64,000 bases of DNA, taken from contig VZRZ01002544.1 of NCBI GenBank assembly GCA_013398175.1, positions 310,065-374,064 of the forward strand, written 5' to 3'. Position 1 is the stretch's first letter. Each line of letters opens with the position of its first letter. Origin of the DNA: Climacteris rufus. Taxonomy: Eukaryota; Chordata; Aves; Passeriformes; Climacteridae. The notes beneath the pieces were generated by a model, which did not search any database, had not been told where the DNA came from, and saw only the letters and a list, made by a program, of their open reading frames with translations. This document shows positions 1-12,594 of the stretch, in pieces. Made by a program: the position numbers and the translations under genes.

Positions 1-3000
1 AATGGTCCAACAGTGAGGTTAGATCACAAAACCCCTCCACTTCAGGAAAAGAATCCTTACAAATGGATATTTATCTGCAATAATAAGAAACTCATCACAT
101 TAAACTCACCATCCATTTGCCCAAACGGCTCTTTAAAAGTCATGGGTTACAAAAGAACTTGAGCCTCAGAATCTGCCTGGAGACAAGAGACTAAGGCTCA
201 ATTACACCTTTTTGCATGTGTTTTATAGCATCTCACATATTTCACCATTTATTATTTCACTTTCAAGGTTATTTATAATGAGTGCTTCAATTATATACTA
301 GTCAGTGACCTCCAATCATAGTGAAATAGCTTTGGAAAAGGCAAGTTCAGAACCAGTGAACAGAAATACTCAAAAGCAAGTTCTGAAGGAAATGCAGGGC
401 AGAAAGTAATCTTGGTAGTAAATGCTAACAGATAGTGCCTGACATGCACACTGCTGTTATTACAGACTATGACAACAACTAAGTTATGCTTTAGCCATAG
501 AAACAGTATCTTATGAAACACCTTTACCCCAATTCCCCACAGGTTTGGGGAATCTGTGCACAGATTTTATTTCACCCAGCTCCGGGAATACAACTATTCC
601 CTACAGTGAAACATGGCTAAAACTCCAAGCATAACAATACCACCATGAAGGTTAAGGCATGAACTGGAAACTACCCAGCACCTGAACCACAGGGCAACCC
701 TTCCATGGCAACAAAAGGCGCTCACTCCAAAGAGCACAGAAAATATTCTTTTATGCTCACCAGAAAGATGAATATGTAACATCCACTAAATCCCTTCCCA
801 GCCTTGATTAGCTGGTTAGCTCATCATACCCTACCTGGCTTAGACGATCTGAAACAATCACAGAGGAGGTCATACAATTAACAGAGATAAACACAAACAG
901 CACCATTCAACACTTTCATGTGCTCAGTTTATTACACACTTTTATAGTAAGAGGCAGAAGCAATAAGTAACTGCATTAAAATCTCATTAGCTCTGATCAA
1001 TGAGTACTGAAGATAATACGAGAATGTTAGTAAAGGAGAAACAAGACCATTTTCTTCAGGACTCAGGTAAAAATTAGCCTAAACTTTAACTAATCTTCTA
1101 CCTTATCTGCAACAAAAGAAAGACAGATGAGTGTAAACACAGCAGCAAAAACACAACATTTATTCACGTGAGTTAGTCCTGGATTAATCACTGTTTTCTT
1201 AGGAAAGAAACAAACCATCTCCCCAACACACTGAAGACTACTTAACTTCTACACTTCTAGAGTCAGTGCTCAAATAAAACATGTTCAGTCTGTGCCAGAT
1301 ATTTTACGCAATCTTAGGTAGGAATTCATGTTTTCTATCTCTCAAGATGATGGATTCTGATTTTTTGCCTAAATAACACAGTTACACTACCCATGTCCAT
1401 ATTAACTGTTAATCATTTCCTTTCTAACAACTCTTGGAAATATCAGGCAACTTCATCAAATTTAAGAGCAACTAGAATTTAAAGGTCTTTCAATTCCTAT
1501 GTATTTCATGAAAATAAGCAGAGATATAAATATTGATCCTCTGGGAAAAGGCTGGCAGGACACAGCAGTTGTGCCTTTCTTGGTGGAGGCCAGGGCACAC
1601 ACACACCAGACAGCTGATCCATGCTAATTCCAGCTGGGGATATGCCCAATGCTTGGTGGAGGTGTCAAAGGATGTGGGGAAGAGACAAGGGCACAAGGCC
1701 TGGGTTCAGAAGTTTGTAGGATTTTTCTCCTCTCTCCTTGCCTCAACCACACCAGACAAAGCAGAGAGGGGAAAAGCATCCCCTGCACGGCCAATCTGCA
1801 TCACAAACACTGCAACAAAGGGCTCAAAAAAGCCTGGAAAATACATCTCCCTGTAAGCAAGGACACTTCAACTGGACAGGATCAGAAAAAAACAGAACTG
1901 CAGCACAAAAACTGCTCTGGACATGAGAGCCCCCCCTTCTCTGCAGGTGACAGAACACAGCCCTGCCCCATAAACAACAGCTCAAGGGGGAGAATCCAGT
2001 GGGCTTAAGGGGAACATAAAATGCTTTAATCTCGAAATTCTGGCTTTCAAAGGGCATTATGTGGATTCTGCAACCAAGAGAGTGATGTACTTACACTGCA
2101 ATCCAACTGGCAGTCTTGTAAACATGAACTGCTATCTACATAGCTTAAAGTATTACAGTTTGTTAACCATAAATCAAATACAAAACATAGCACCATCATT
2201 TCAATTTAAGTGACTTCTTTTATGTTAATAAGTCTGAATGTTTCAAGTGACTTTCCCTCCGTATTTATCCTGAAATTCCACAGTGCTTCTTTCATAATGA
2301 ATCTAAATACTGCATGAGCTGAACTTCACATTTATAAATATTTTAAAAAAAGCTGAAGCTTTCCAATATAACATCTTACTTTCATTACTTGGTCTTTTTG
2401 ATAAGTTGAAACCAAACAGATCATGGATTATAAAAGAAATCAAGTACAGCTTACTTATGTAGATGATATTATGGAACTATTCATAAGAGAAAACAGACTT
2501 GGAATTAATACTGGACTATAAAAAGAAACCAGAGAGTATTTATATGTTTTAAGAATGGTTTAACAGAGCTTTGTTGCCAAAATAGCTCCAGTCAGTTGCA
2601 GCCAGTCCAAACACTTAATAATGGCACAGCTTCCAAAGTTATATATGATAAACACAAATAATGAAAGATGAATAGATAAGTCACCACAAAACAGATGCAG
2701 AGAAAGAAACAGATTTTATAGAATGATAGCAATATTGGCCGTGTTACAGAAATGGAACACTGACAACTGCTCTGCATTAGCCCCATCTCCCTCAAGTTTC
2801 TTTGCTGCCATTCCACAGAACTTGGTCTTCACCATCACTGCTGGTGATCTAGGAGAAAGCTCTTCTAATGCTGCACATTATACAATGTGTTACAATATGG
2901 GAATGAAAGGTACTCACACACAGCAGGGCAGAAAAGGTGAATTTTAGTGTCAGGATAATGCTAGCAAAGTCCTGTGTTACAAAAATAACAATGCCAGGGA

Positions 3001-3385
3001 ACAGGCTTAAAGGCACCATTACAAACATTACTCCAAAATGATCCTACCCCTTCACAATGGAATTTATCCACCAAACAACTCAGTGAGGCTCATCAGTTTT
3101 AACTCTCATAGTGCTCCATCACTTCTGACTGACACCCGAACACCTGAAGGGAAAACACCACCTGTGGCCTCACCCAGTCCATTCTCAACTCACACCATCT
3201 AAACGGGAAAAGACACCCAATCTGAGCATCTTGCAAACTCCCGGCAGGAAAGCAGATTTCTGCAAGAGCTGAAACTGAACAGCCTGCTCCCAGCTCCTCC
3301 CACACACACCGAATGTGGGCACCCATTATCAGCTGCTCCGGGGCATGACACAACAAGGGGTGATGGGTTTGCACTGCAGGAGGCT

Positions 3386-3609
3386 CCATTTAGATCAGAT
3401 ACGAGGAAAGCTTTTAACAATGAGGGTGGTAAACACTGGAATAGGTTGCCCAGAGAAGCTGTGGATGCCCCATCCCTGAAAAGGTTCAAGGTCAGGTTGG
3501 ACAGGGCTCTGAGCACCCCGAGGTGAAGATGTCCCTGCTCACTGCAGGGGGCTGCACTGGAAGCCTTTAAAAGGTCCCTCCCCACCCAGGCTATTCTATG
3601 ATTCCATGA
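3386..3609 (+). mobile_element. CR1-like LINE 3' end
   Basis: Recognised by landmarks of the CR1 3'UTR: gtaaacactggaataggttg, cccagagaagctgtggatg, catccctgaaaaggttcaag, and the terminal attctatgattccatgat octamer run. Truncated at the 5' end, in the SHQ1 terminal intron. Confidence 0.85.
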
Positions 3610-5662
3610 TCATGCCTTATAGAAATTATTATTCTTACTAAGCTAGCTGCTGACCAGGCTGGAAACAAACCAGGAAGATGATCCCAGCCTGGAGATCAGC
3701 TTCCCACTTGGACCAGAGCTGCACACTCCACCAACGCCATGAGCTCATCCTCTCACCAAAGCAGAAATCCACTCAGCTGAGCTGTGCTGACTGAAAAGAC
3801 ACGACACAGATCACTGACCCTTCTGCAGGCAGATAGGAACTGCCTCCCAACAACTTTGGAAAATCAAAGCAGTCGCCTGAGGGGGGAAAAAAAATGGCTT
3901 TCTTCTTTGCCTTCTCTGCCCACAGCAAGGTGCACTCAGACACAGCCTGAAGGAATATGAGCTATAGAAAAGTGATGGAATAAATAGGAAAAAACAACAG
4001 AGGGCAGGAGAGCAAAAACATCAAAGGAAACTGCAGCTAGCAGCTGGAAGGAGAGATTAAATCCCTTGTTAAAAATCCATGTTTTACAGGGCTTGCTAAA
4101 AACATACATGAAGGGGAATTTCTGGTATTATACACACCTGTCTATCACCTTTCTGCACCCTCAGGGCAGCGTTTTGCCTTAAGGCTCTTAAGTCATTGTA
4201 CTATATTAGTCAGGTATTGTTATTTACAAGTGCTTTGTGTGCACCTCCTGCTTTACAGACAACTGAAATGACAGCTCAGGCCTTAAACAAGATGCACCAC
4301 TCCAGGAGAGGCATTGGCAGCAAGCAAACAGAAATTGTATTAAAAACATGCATCAAAACAGTGAAAGAGGAGACATATATAATGTGCCTGCAAATTATTA
4401 GTTGTTATTTTTAAAGCCAAGAACTGGCTTCAAAGGTGTAAGAGCAGATGACTTACAATGAAAATTAAAAAAACTGGGGTTTCTACCAACAGTCAATGTA
4501 CTCTTTGATAAATTGGCAAACTCCTATTCCAAGTTCTGAGGAAAATGATAGCATTGCCTCTTGTGAAGCTGTTTCAGTTGCATAATAAATTGCTCAGAAT
4601 CTCCAATACTTTCTGCACCAGACTCAATGCTGAGGCTTGAGCCACAAGGTGTTTACTTGAGCTATGTGATCTCGATGGAAAAAAATAAGACAGTTTAGAA
4701 TTATCCAACACAGGGAGAATGAGCCAACTCTGAATTACTCTTGACTAGGAAAATGTGAAAACTTATTGCTGTCTGAATTTTTCCTGTTCAACTAGATTGC
4801 AATAATTGGTAATTTTTTTTTGTTATACTACTCAATGACTAAAACCTGAAATCTCTGTCCCATCATACCTGCAGACAAGTCCTAATCAACCTTTAGCTTT
4901 CTTACCAATGAACTACTGAGTTTATTTGGTGTCTTGGCTTAACACAGGTCATTCAGACATTTACATTCATGGAGCACTTTCCCCCCCTTAATCCCCTCCA
5001 TTTTTCAACATCTTTTTGAACAGGCACTAGAACCAGTCTGTGTTTTAACAAAGTCTTACAAATGATGCATTCTAAGGTCATGCCACTTCCTTCTTCTAAA
5101 TGATACTGCTCTGCTTCTTCAGCTGAAGTGCACTCACCCTCTCACCTGCTCAGGTTCAAACTGTTCTCAAGCACGACCCAACCTATTTTTCTGAAGCTGC
5201 TGCCCTCAGCTGTCTTTTATTCTCCAATCCATAACTATGCTCTACAAGCTTTTATTGAGTGTCATTTTACACTTGGTTGTATTAAAATGCACATTGTTCA
5301 AATAAGCACTTATGGCCAGTCTGGGGCAGCCTGTGCAATTCATTCCCTACCTTTAAACAAATCACATTTAATGCCACACACACACAAAATCTAACAAGAC
5401 ACATACTGCATTTTCCTACAGATTTTTAAATATGAATAAAATGAACCTCAAAGAGACCATCTGAAGTAGCCACTCCCATTATTATTGGTAAGAGCAGCTG
5501 GGACAGCTCAAAGTTAATTCAGCACTCCAGGCCACCAGGGAAGTGAATGAGAAGCAAACCCAGCAGAGCACAAGTTCTCCAAGCAGGCAGCAAACAGTGC
5601 TGCACACTGAACTGGCTGCCAGCAGTAGTAATGCCAGCTTGTAAAACCTGCTAAGAAGGAAT

Positions 5663-5723
5663 TACAATAATTGGGGATTGTAGTCCTGAGCTACAATAAT
5701 TGGGGATTGTAGTCCTGAGCTAC
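5663..5723 (+). repeat. 29-bp tandem duplication
   Basis: Two perfect adjacent copies with period 29 (5663-5691 and 5692-5720), beginning tacaataattggggattgta. The identity suggests a recent duplication. It lies in the SHQ1 terminal intron. Confidence 0.9.
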
Positions 5724-8103
5724 TGCAGCAAGTCCTCACAGGACAGTCAGGGTGCAGCCTGGCAAACCCCAGCTCCCTCACTGTGTTCAAGGTGTGATCA
5801 CAAGCAGCACCAAGATCTTCTGTTTGTCCTTGTACCTGTGTGGCTCTTACTAAACCAAGACAGCAAAGGAATAAAGAGCCTTCAAATTAAAAAGCTTCAA
5901 AATACAAGTTTTTTGTTTTGCAGGGAGTGGGTGCAGAGAATTAAGTGGCTTCAGTGTATCCACAATGACAGTATCATTAAAGAGCTATTGTCAAAAATAT
6001 AATCCTCTAACTACAAAACAGATCAAAATAAGGGATTTTGTGATGAGGTTGTTGCACTCTCTGGTAAGTAACACAACTGGCTACAGCAGAACATAAGCTA
6101 AAAATACGTGGTAATGGCAAAGCTGCTTTCAAAGCAGCAGCATGAAAGCAATCTGGTTTTTCTGTGCACCACATACTTTGAAAACTGCAGTTTTTATCAA
6201 ACTTGAAATTAGTGCAGCCTTCACTAAAGTAAGGCTGCCATGGGCAGCAAGGAAGGTGAAGTGAAACCCCAGGTGCAGGCAGAGCAGGGAGCAGCTGAGC
6301 CTGGCCCTGGAACACAACACCACGAGGGGCATTTCCCCTCACGCCTCAACTGGCTGAAGTGCTTTAAACGTGCTGTACAAATCAGATTAATCCCACAGAG
6401 CCAAGAGGCAGGATTTCCATCCAGAATATATTACTGCTGATGCCTTTGTTCCTGGGAATCACGGCTGCTCAATCCAGGAGGTTAACAGCTGAAAATTAGC
6501 ATATTCCTCTAACATTTGAGAATGCTTTAAAGCACCAATTCACTTTTATTATGTGTTAACACATTCCCTCTTCCCCCCATCACAAATCAAAAATTTAATA
6601 AACTAACATTAGTAGTGCACCATTTGCAAACCTTGTAGGAGAGTTTTATTTCTGAATCCTCCTGTCTGAAGTTATTTCAACAGCAGAGGTGCTGAGTCTA
6701 CAGGACTTACTCCATCATTCACCCCTCAGTTAGCAGGACAGCCCTGAGTTTCAGAGGTTACAGTTAAATTCTTCCTCGGAACACAAAAATGCCACACAGA
6801 TGAAATAAGACTTCATAAATAGGGGCAGGTTTAGATTAGATACTGGGATTTTGAGCTCAAAAGCCCAAACCACCGAAGAAAACAAAAATGCCCAAGATGA
6901 AGCATCTGCAAAAATGGCACAATCAAGATCTTTTCTACATACTTTGAAGCATTTTCCAAAGTCGTCCAGATCTTTGCAAACAACAACCAGATCAAATTTC
7001 CTAAGTTTGCAAATGATCCATGTCACAAATGATGTTAATATACCATTAGAATATATGTTAAAATTCTATTTACACTCATCCAAAGATCACAGTATTTGAG
7101 TACAGAAGCTTAAATATGTTACATGTTACAAAGTTATTTTCCCAAATCTAGCAAAAGCCTAAGGTAAAACCACTGCAATGGACTGAAGCTGCAAAGCCTA
7201 AGGTTGAGTTCTTTACTCCCTCATGCCCTTCAGGATCTGATGTGACACAAGCAGTAAAAATCCTGTATCTCACAAATCTTTTTTTTCCTCAAAGTTTTGG
7301 ACTCCTTAATGCCTTTGCCACATCAGGCTTTAACACTTCAGGGCAACATTACACTGTATTGATTAAACAAGGGATTCAGAAAACCTGGGGAAAAGAAAAG
7401 GGAGGCTGAACAATCAGAGTCGATCTCATCACCTCCGTGACATGCTGGGAATGTAATTAATCCTACATTTATTTAGGAGAAATTCACAACCTACACATCA
7501 AGCAGCAACTCCCTGCTGGCTTCAGAGCTGGTAATTATGGTGTAACGAGGACTAGGCTTCCATTGTAACAGAGATGAAAAGGAAAACAGACCTATGAGGC
7601 CAACCCACCTTTCTGCCTCACCTGCAAACCAGGAGAAGCAAATATGACACACACAGGAATTGAGCTGGTTCCAATAAAGGCAGCAGCTTCTACAGAGACT
7701 GGATGAATTCCACCAGGAATCCTGGTTTTTACTTGAAATCAGGGAGCCCATGCTCAAACTGGCACGTTACACCTACAGTCACCAAAATTAGCAACATTAC
7801 ATTTGTCTTGGGTTGCAGAGCACATATTTGTGAAGGGTAACAAAGCAAGCTGCAGATACAGTTCCACAGAACACACAAGGCAATTTAACAGCTCATCTGT
7901 CTTGCTCACAGCTCTCCTTCAGTGCACGTGTTGAAGCTACTACAATATACAACACAAACAATGATTTTCATCATTCTGTGGCAAGTTACAAAATAAAAAA
8001 TAGTGATAATGAAAAATATACATAGCATCAAACACACTGTCCTGCACAGCTCAAACCCATAAAACCATGGAATTATCAGAAGCAAACAACTGTACAACAG
8101 CCA

Positions 8104-8215
8104 GGCTGGCTGGATGAGTAACCTGGTCTTGAGGAAGTGTCCCTGCCCATGGAAGAGGGCTGAAACTGGATGATCTTCACAATCCCTTCCAACCCACACC
8201 ATTCTGTAGCTCTAT
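8104..8215 (+). mobile_element. Short CR1-like LINE 3' fragment
   Basis: Reads agtaacctggtcttgaggaa, gtgtccctgcccatgg, gatgatcttcacaatccctt, then ccattctgtagctct. This is the last 110 or so bases of CR1 with a decayed octamer tail. Confidence 0.75.
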
Positions 8216-10205
8216 ACTGAGTGCACTAACCCCTAGAAAAGTGCCAGGAACACTCACAGCTTCAATTCAGCAACACAGAAAATACCCATTTACCAATACA
8301 GAAGTGGTGCACGTTTTAAACTAAACATGCATGTAAATATTAGGTAAAATATTTTAAACTGCCATGGGTTGGAGCTGCTCCTTTAAGCAGGGATGCAGAA
8401 CTGCATGTACTGACTGCCTGCCTGGACAAGGACTCAGAGGAGGCTGCTCAGCCTCCCACCCATGCCATGGCCAGCAGGCACACATGTACAACAGCAGCCA
8501 AAAAAACCCCCCTGTGAATAGAGCCTGGCACAAAGGGGAACACAAAACACTGCAGAAAGACATCAGGCCACACAAAGGAACCTCAGCACAGCAAGAGACG
8601 CTGGGTAAACTACTCTGACTTCTGTAAAGGACACAACTCCTGTGGGGTCACAGACTCCTGGGAGAAAGGAGAAAAAGCTCCCCTACAATAAATCCACACC
8701 TGGATTCCCCTGTCTCAGCTGCCCATATTGCAGCTACCAACCAACCAGTGGTTTCCCCAAAAATCCTTCTCCTCTCCCTCTGCTTAAAGGAAGGTGTGAA
8801 AGACTGAGAAACCCCACACTCAGAACACCAATTCAGTTCTAACTTCACCTTGGAGGGGCTGCCAAATGCATCAGAGTGGCTTGTAAAAGCTCGGACCTAA
8901 AGAACAAAAGCATGCAAACCAGGCAAATTAAATTTAATTTTATTATGGAAATGAAAGCAATAACAGAAGTGACAGCAGGGTGGATGATAAGCTCACTTAG
9001 CAGGGGGATCAAATGAAGTGATGACATGTCATTATGACCTCAGGGGTTAAAGATGCAATTTTCCATCTGGCTGCATCTGGCTTTCCAACAGAAATGTTGA
9101 CACCACCTGCTGAGATTTACCACAAGCTGCCTCCATAGGTCTTTGTCAAGCTTTTGTTAGCCAGGTTAACGTTTACTTTTCCCTCCCTTTCTTCAAAACC
9201 TAACAGCTAAAAGGATTTACATGCCACTTTGCACAATGGATGAAATTATTAATAGTCACTTCACAAGCAGCTTGAAGGGAAATATCAGAAACCTAAAAAG
9301 CAGGTAAAACTAGCTTTAAGATTGCAAACAGGAAGACAAAAACTTAGCTACACTTGCTGATGTCTTAGACAATGCAACATATCTGGGAATCTACTTCTCT
9401 TAGTAAAACATTCCTGAATAAAATATTTTTTCTGAAAAAAAATCCTTAGCATTCCAGACCCAGCTTTGTACTTCCCATACCCAATTGACTATCAGCCACC
9501 TGTGTTTTATTCAGCATCTTCATCATTTCCAATTCCAGATACACTGTGCTTAAAATAAATCAGCTTTTGCCAGCCCAGTGACACATTCATTCATCTAATT
9601 TACCCAGAACCAAACTATGATCTCAAACCAAATTTGTAATCAGCTATTGACACACTGCTGACTATAAGGTTTTTGTTTCCACATGGAGTATTTAAAAGCC
9701 AGTACCTACCAGGGGTGTTTCTCTTCATCTGGAATGGGACTGTGTGCTCTCTACCACTGGATATATTCATTACAGTTTGGCCTGTGCCAAACTTTATTCC
9801 TAAACCTAGAGATCCCAGACTGTTCTCTGCCAGCACAGGTGAGCTCAAAAGCTTGTTTCCAGCTGTTTTTAGTGAAGAATCCGGGCACTTCAGAAAGAAC
9901 CTACAGTCTGTTTTAACTGTTTAAACAAAGAGGCCCTAACCTCCACTAGGAGTTTGTTCCATACAGGGAAAGAGGGGAAGAAAAGGAAAACCCTCCCTGG
10001 ATTTTCAGAGTGCCCTCAGCTACAAAAAGACAGGAGAAGATGGAGAATGGAACTTAATGAAGCTTGCATGGAGCAAATGATAGCTAAGAAACAAAATGGG
10101 GGAAGTACCCAGACTTACTGGAGATAAAAATTACACTGAAAGACCACCACAAAAACACCTATCAATGCCTTCTCCTCCCAAAGCTCTTTCACCACAGTGG
10201 CAATT

Positions 10206-10490
10206 AGAGAATCACAGAACGGTTTGGGTGGGAAGGGGCCTTAAAGCTCATCTTGTTCCACCCCCTGCCATGGGCAGGGACACCTTCCACTATCCCAGGG
10301 TGCGCCAAGCCCCATCCAGCCTGGCCTTGGACACTGCCAGGGATGGGGCAGCCACAGCTCCTCTGGGCACCCTGTGCCAGAGCTTCAGAGGGAATTACCA
10401 GAGGGATGTCATCACCTTCTTCCCCTGGAATGGGAGATGCTCCACCCTCCTCTCCAGATGCCTCACCTTGGGGAGCTGGGACCCCTTACC
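10206..10490 (-). mobile_element. CR1-like LINE 3' end, reverse orientation
   Basis: Begins agaatcacagaacggtttgg, then catgggcagggacaccttcc and cagcctggccttggacactg, which is the reverse complement of the CR1 tail. The right-hand part after about 10,400 is more decayed. The long open frames here come from this element. Confidence 0.85.
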
Positions 10491-12473
10491 TTGAACAGAC
10501 AAATCACCACCCTGTCAAGGTGTTTTCTGAATGACAAGTGAATTTGTTTTCCCTTGAACATAAAGGAACAAACCCAAGTGTTCCCATTCCCTTCACACTT
10601 GCTGAACTTCAAACACTGCTGAACTGCACAGCAATGACTGCAGCATATGCTTAAATGCTGTCCTGATTCAGGCCTAAAAATAGGACTGGTTTCTGCAGTT
10701 CCTCTCTCCCTCTTGCTCTCCTAATGACAGACAGCTATTGTGCCATGTCACTCTGACAATAAGATAGCTTAATTGCCCTCTTTCCAGCAGCTGTCAGTTC
10801 TGCTTAACTGGGACATAATGTGAGAGTCTGGGAGGAAATGTGTTAATCTATCAGTCACTTACAGCTACTGTGCATTTTCCTGGGCTGGATTTAGAGAAAA
10901 CTGGCTTTTATGACTGACTTGCTAGACATTATATTCATTGATATGGGCAGCAGAGATATTACTGTTTAATGACTCATTTCTTTGTGAAAGACCCATGAAA
11001 TAACTTTCTTCTTTATTTACTGCACTTTTTCAACTCAACTTCAACCTGAACATGAACTTCCCCACACATTGAAGGTGTGGTTGAAAAAGGCCTCCTCAAA
11101 CAAGACAGTGGAAAATGAGCTGCCTGTTTCTGGAATAAATCAGGATTGAGGAATCAAAAGGTTTGGAAATAGCTGTAGTTGCTTTAGAGTATTTGGTGCA
11201 TTGTTACTGATAGTAATAAAGTCACTGAAAGCACACAGAGTAAGAATCAACATCATGTAGAACACACAATAAACAGCCATGAACTGAGGGTCTTTAATTC
11301 TCCAAGAAGCACTCTAAGGTCACACCTAAACACCCAGCCTGTGCAGGCTGCCCCAATTCTCTGTCTCATTCCCCCTTTCTGGTCATGATTATTACCAAAT
11401 TCCCTCTATATCCCCTTCACTGTCTTGTGCATTCCAGTTACTTTTTCTCCTCCAGTCTCCTGTTAAATTTGGAACTGAAATGCACTGACTGTTTTAACCA
11501 CTGGTTTAGGAGTCTGTGGTGCTGTATTAACAAACAAGACAATGACATTTTTTGTGTGTATATTAGTCATGCCTGTTCCAACTCACACCTTCCTTTGTGG
11601 GCCTTCAGAGAAGGCTGTGAAGACATAAAAAAGAAGGAACAAAATACAAAAGCTGTACGAAAAACAGAATAAATCTGACAAGAACAATATAAGGCTTAGT
11701 AAGATTTGAACATGCAGCTTGCTTTAATCATTTAATCCACTTCCCACTGTTTTCCTACTGACACTTTTGGTTCTAAGCCATTAAAACATGCTGATATTCC
11801 AACCAGTCTGGCTGCAAACTTCCCAAACTCTGGAAGTAAGCCATGCTGACTCCACTGAAAGAGCACAGGTGAAACACAGAAGTGCAGGGACTTTGTCTGG
11901 AGGTGGCACAGTCCCTGTTTCCTCTCAAGTGAGGTGGCAGCCAAAGCTTCCCACATTGCCAGGGAGAGCTGCAGGGGCACACAGCACAGAGATTTGTGAC
12001 ACTTACTGTGGCATTAATAATCAATTGGTGCAACTGCTACAGCCCATAAATCAGTGTTTCAGACAGCTGGGAATGGTTTGCATGTGCTGTCAATTCTGAA
12101 CTGGAAGCTACTTCCAACCTTTACCCTGAAGTTACCCAAGTGCTATACATTCTTCTTCCTAAGGTCACAACAGAATGAGAATTCCCCAGAAGCTGGTTTT
12201 TCCCCAAAAATCCCTATTAATATATTAATGAAAATTCACATTTTTATTTCAAATGTGATTCCTCCCTCCTTTTTCCAATGATGTCCCTGTATTAAAAAAT
12301 GCACTGAATGTTTCTGTATCAAGAATAGCTGGACAGACACAGTTACTAAATGAAAAAGACTTATTATCTTCCCATGTACAGGAGACAGCATTTCTCTTTA
12401 TTTTACTGATACTTGTTCTTAGATGAAATATGCTAAAAACATTTCCCACATCATTAACTACTGAAGAACTTAC

Positions 12474-12594
12474 TTGACTTTTTGGATCCAGATGCAATAG
12501 TCTGTAATGAAGAGATCATTAAGGATGTAGGCAGGGTCACTCTCCATAAAAATCTTGTGAATGTCCAGCAGACACTTCAAAACTGCAGCTTTTC
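12474..12594 (-). CDS. SHQ1: SHQ1 coding exon 10 (last one in the window)
   Basis: 121 bp, residues 352-392, KAAVLKCLLDIHKIF then SDPAYILNDLFITDYCIWIQ. The acceptor is tttccag. The donor GTAAGT follows GTCAA, leaving two bases of a split codon for an exon that lies off the left edge. Confidence 0.92.

Larger units (their letters stand above)
1..12473 (-). other. SHQ1: SHQ1 terminal intron (incomplete)
   Basis: I see no coding exon of any gene. It holds the CR1 pieces at 3386, 8104 and 10206 and the 29-bp duplication at 5663. A GC-richer patch at about 1,540-2,010 has overlapping plus-strand open frames up to 119 codons; they resemble nothing I know and have no splice or conservation support. 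The remainder is AT-rich non-coding DNA. Confidence 0.75.

Noticed and set aside
1533..2008. Overlapping plus-strand frames up to 119 codons, a possible gene or LTR
   Set aside because: No recognisable protein, no clear terminal repeats or target duplication, no splice context.
3199..3585. Minus-strand 128-codon frame
   Set aside because: It lies antisense to the CR1 3' end at 3386-3609 and is a by-product of that repeat.
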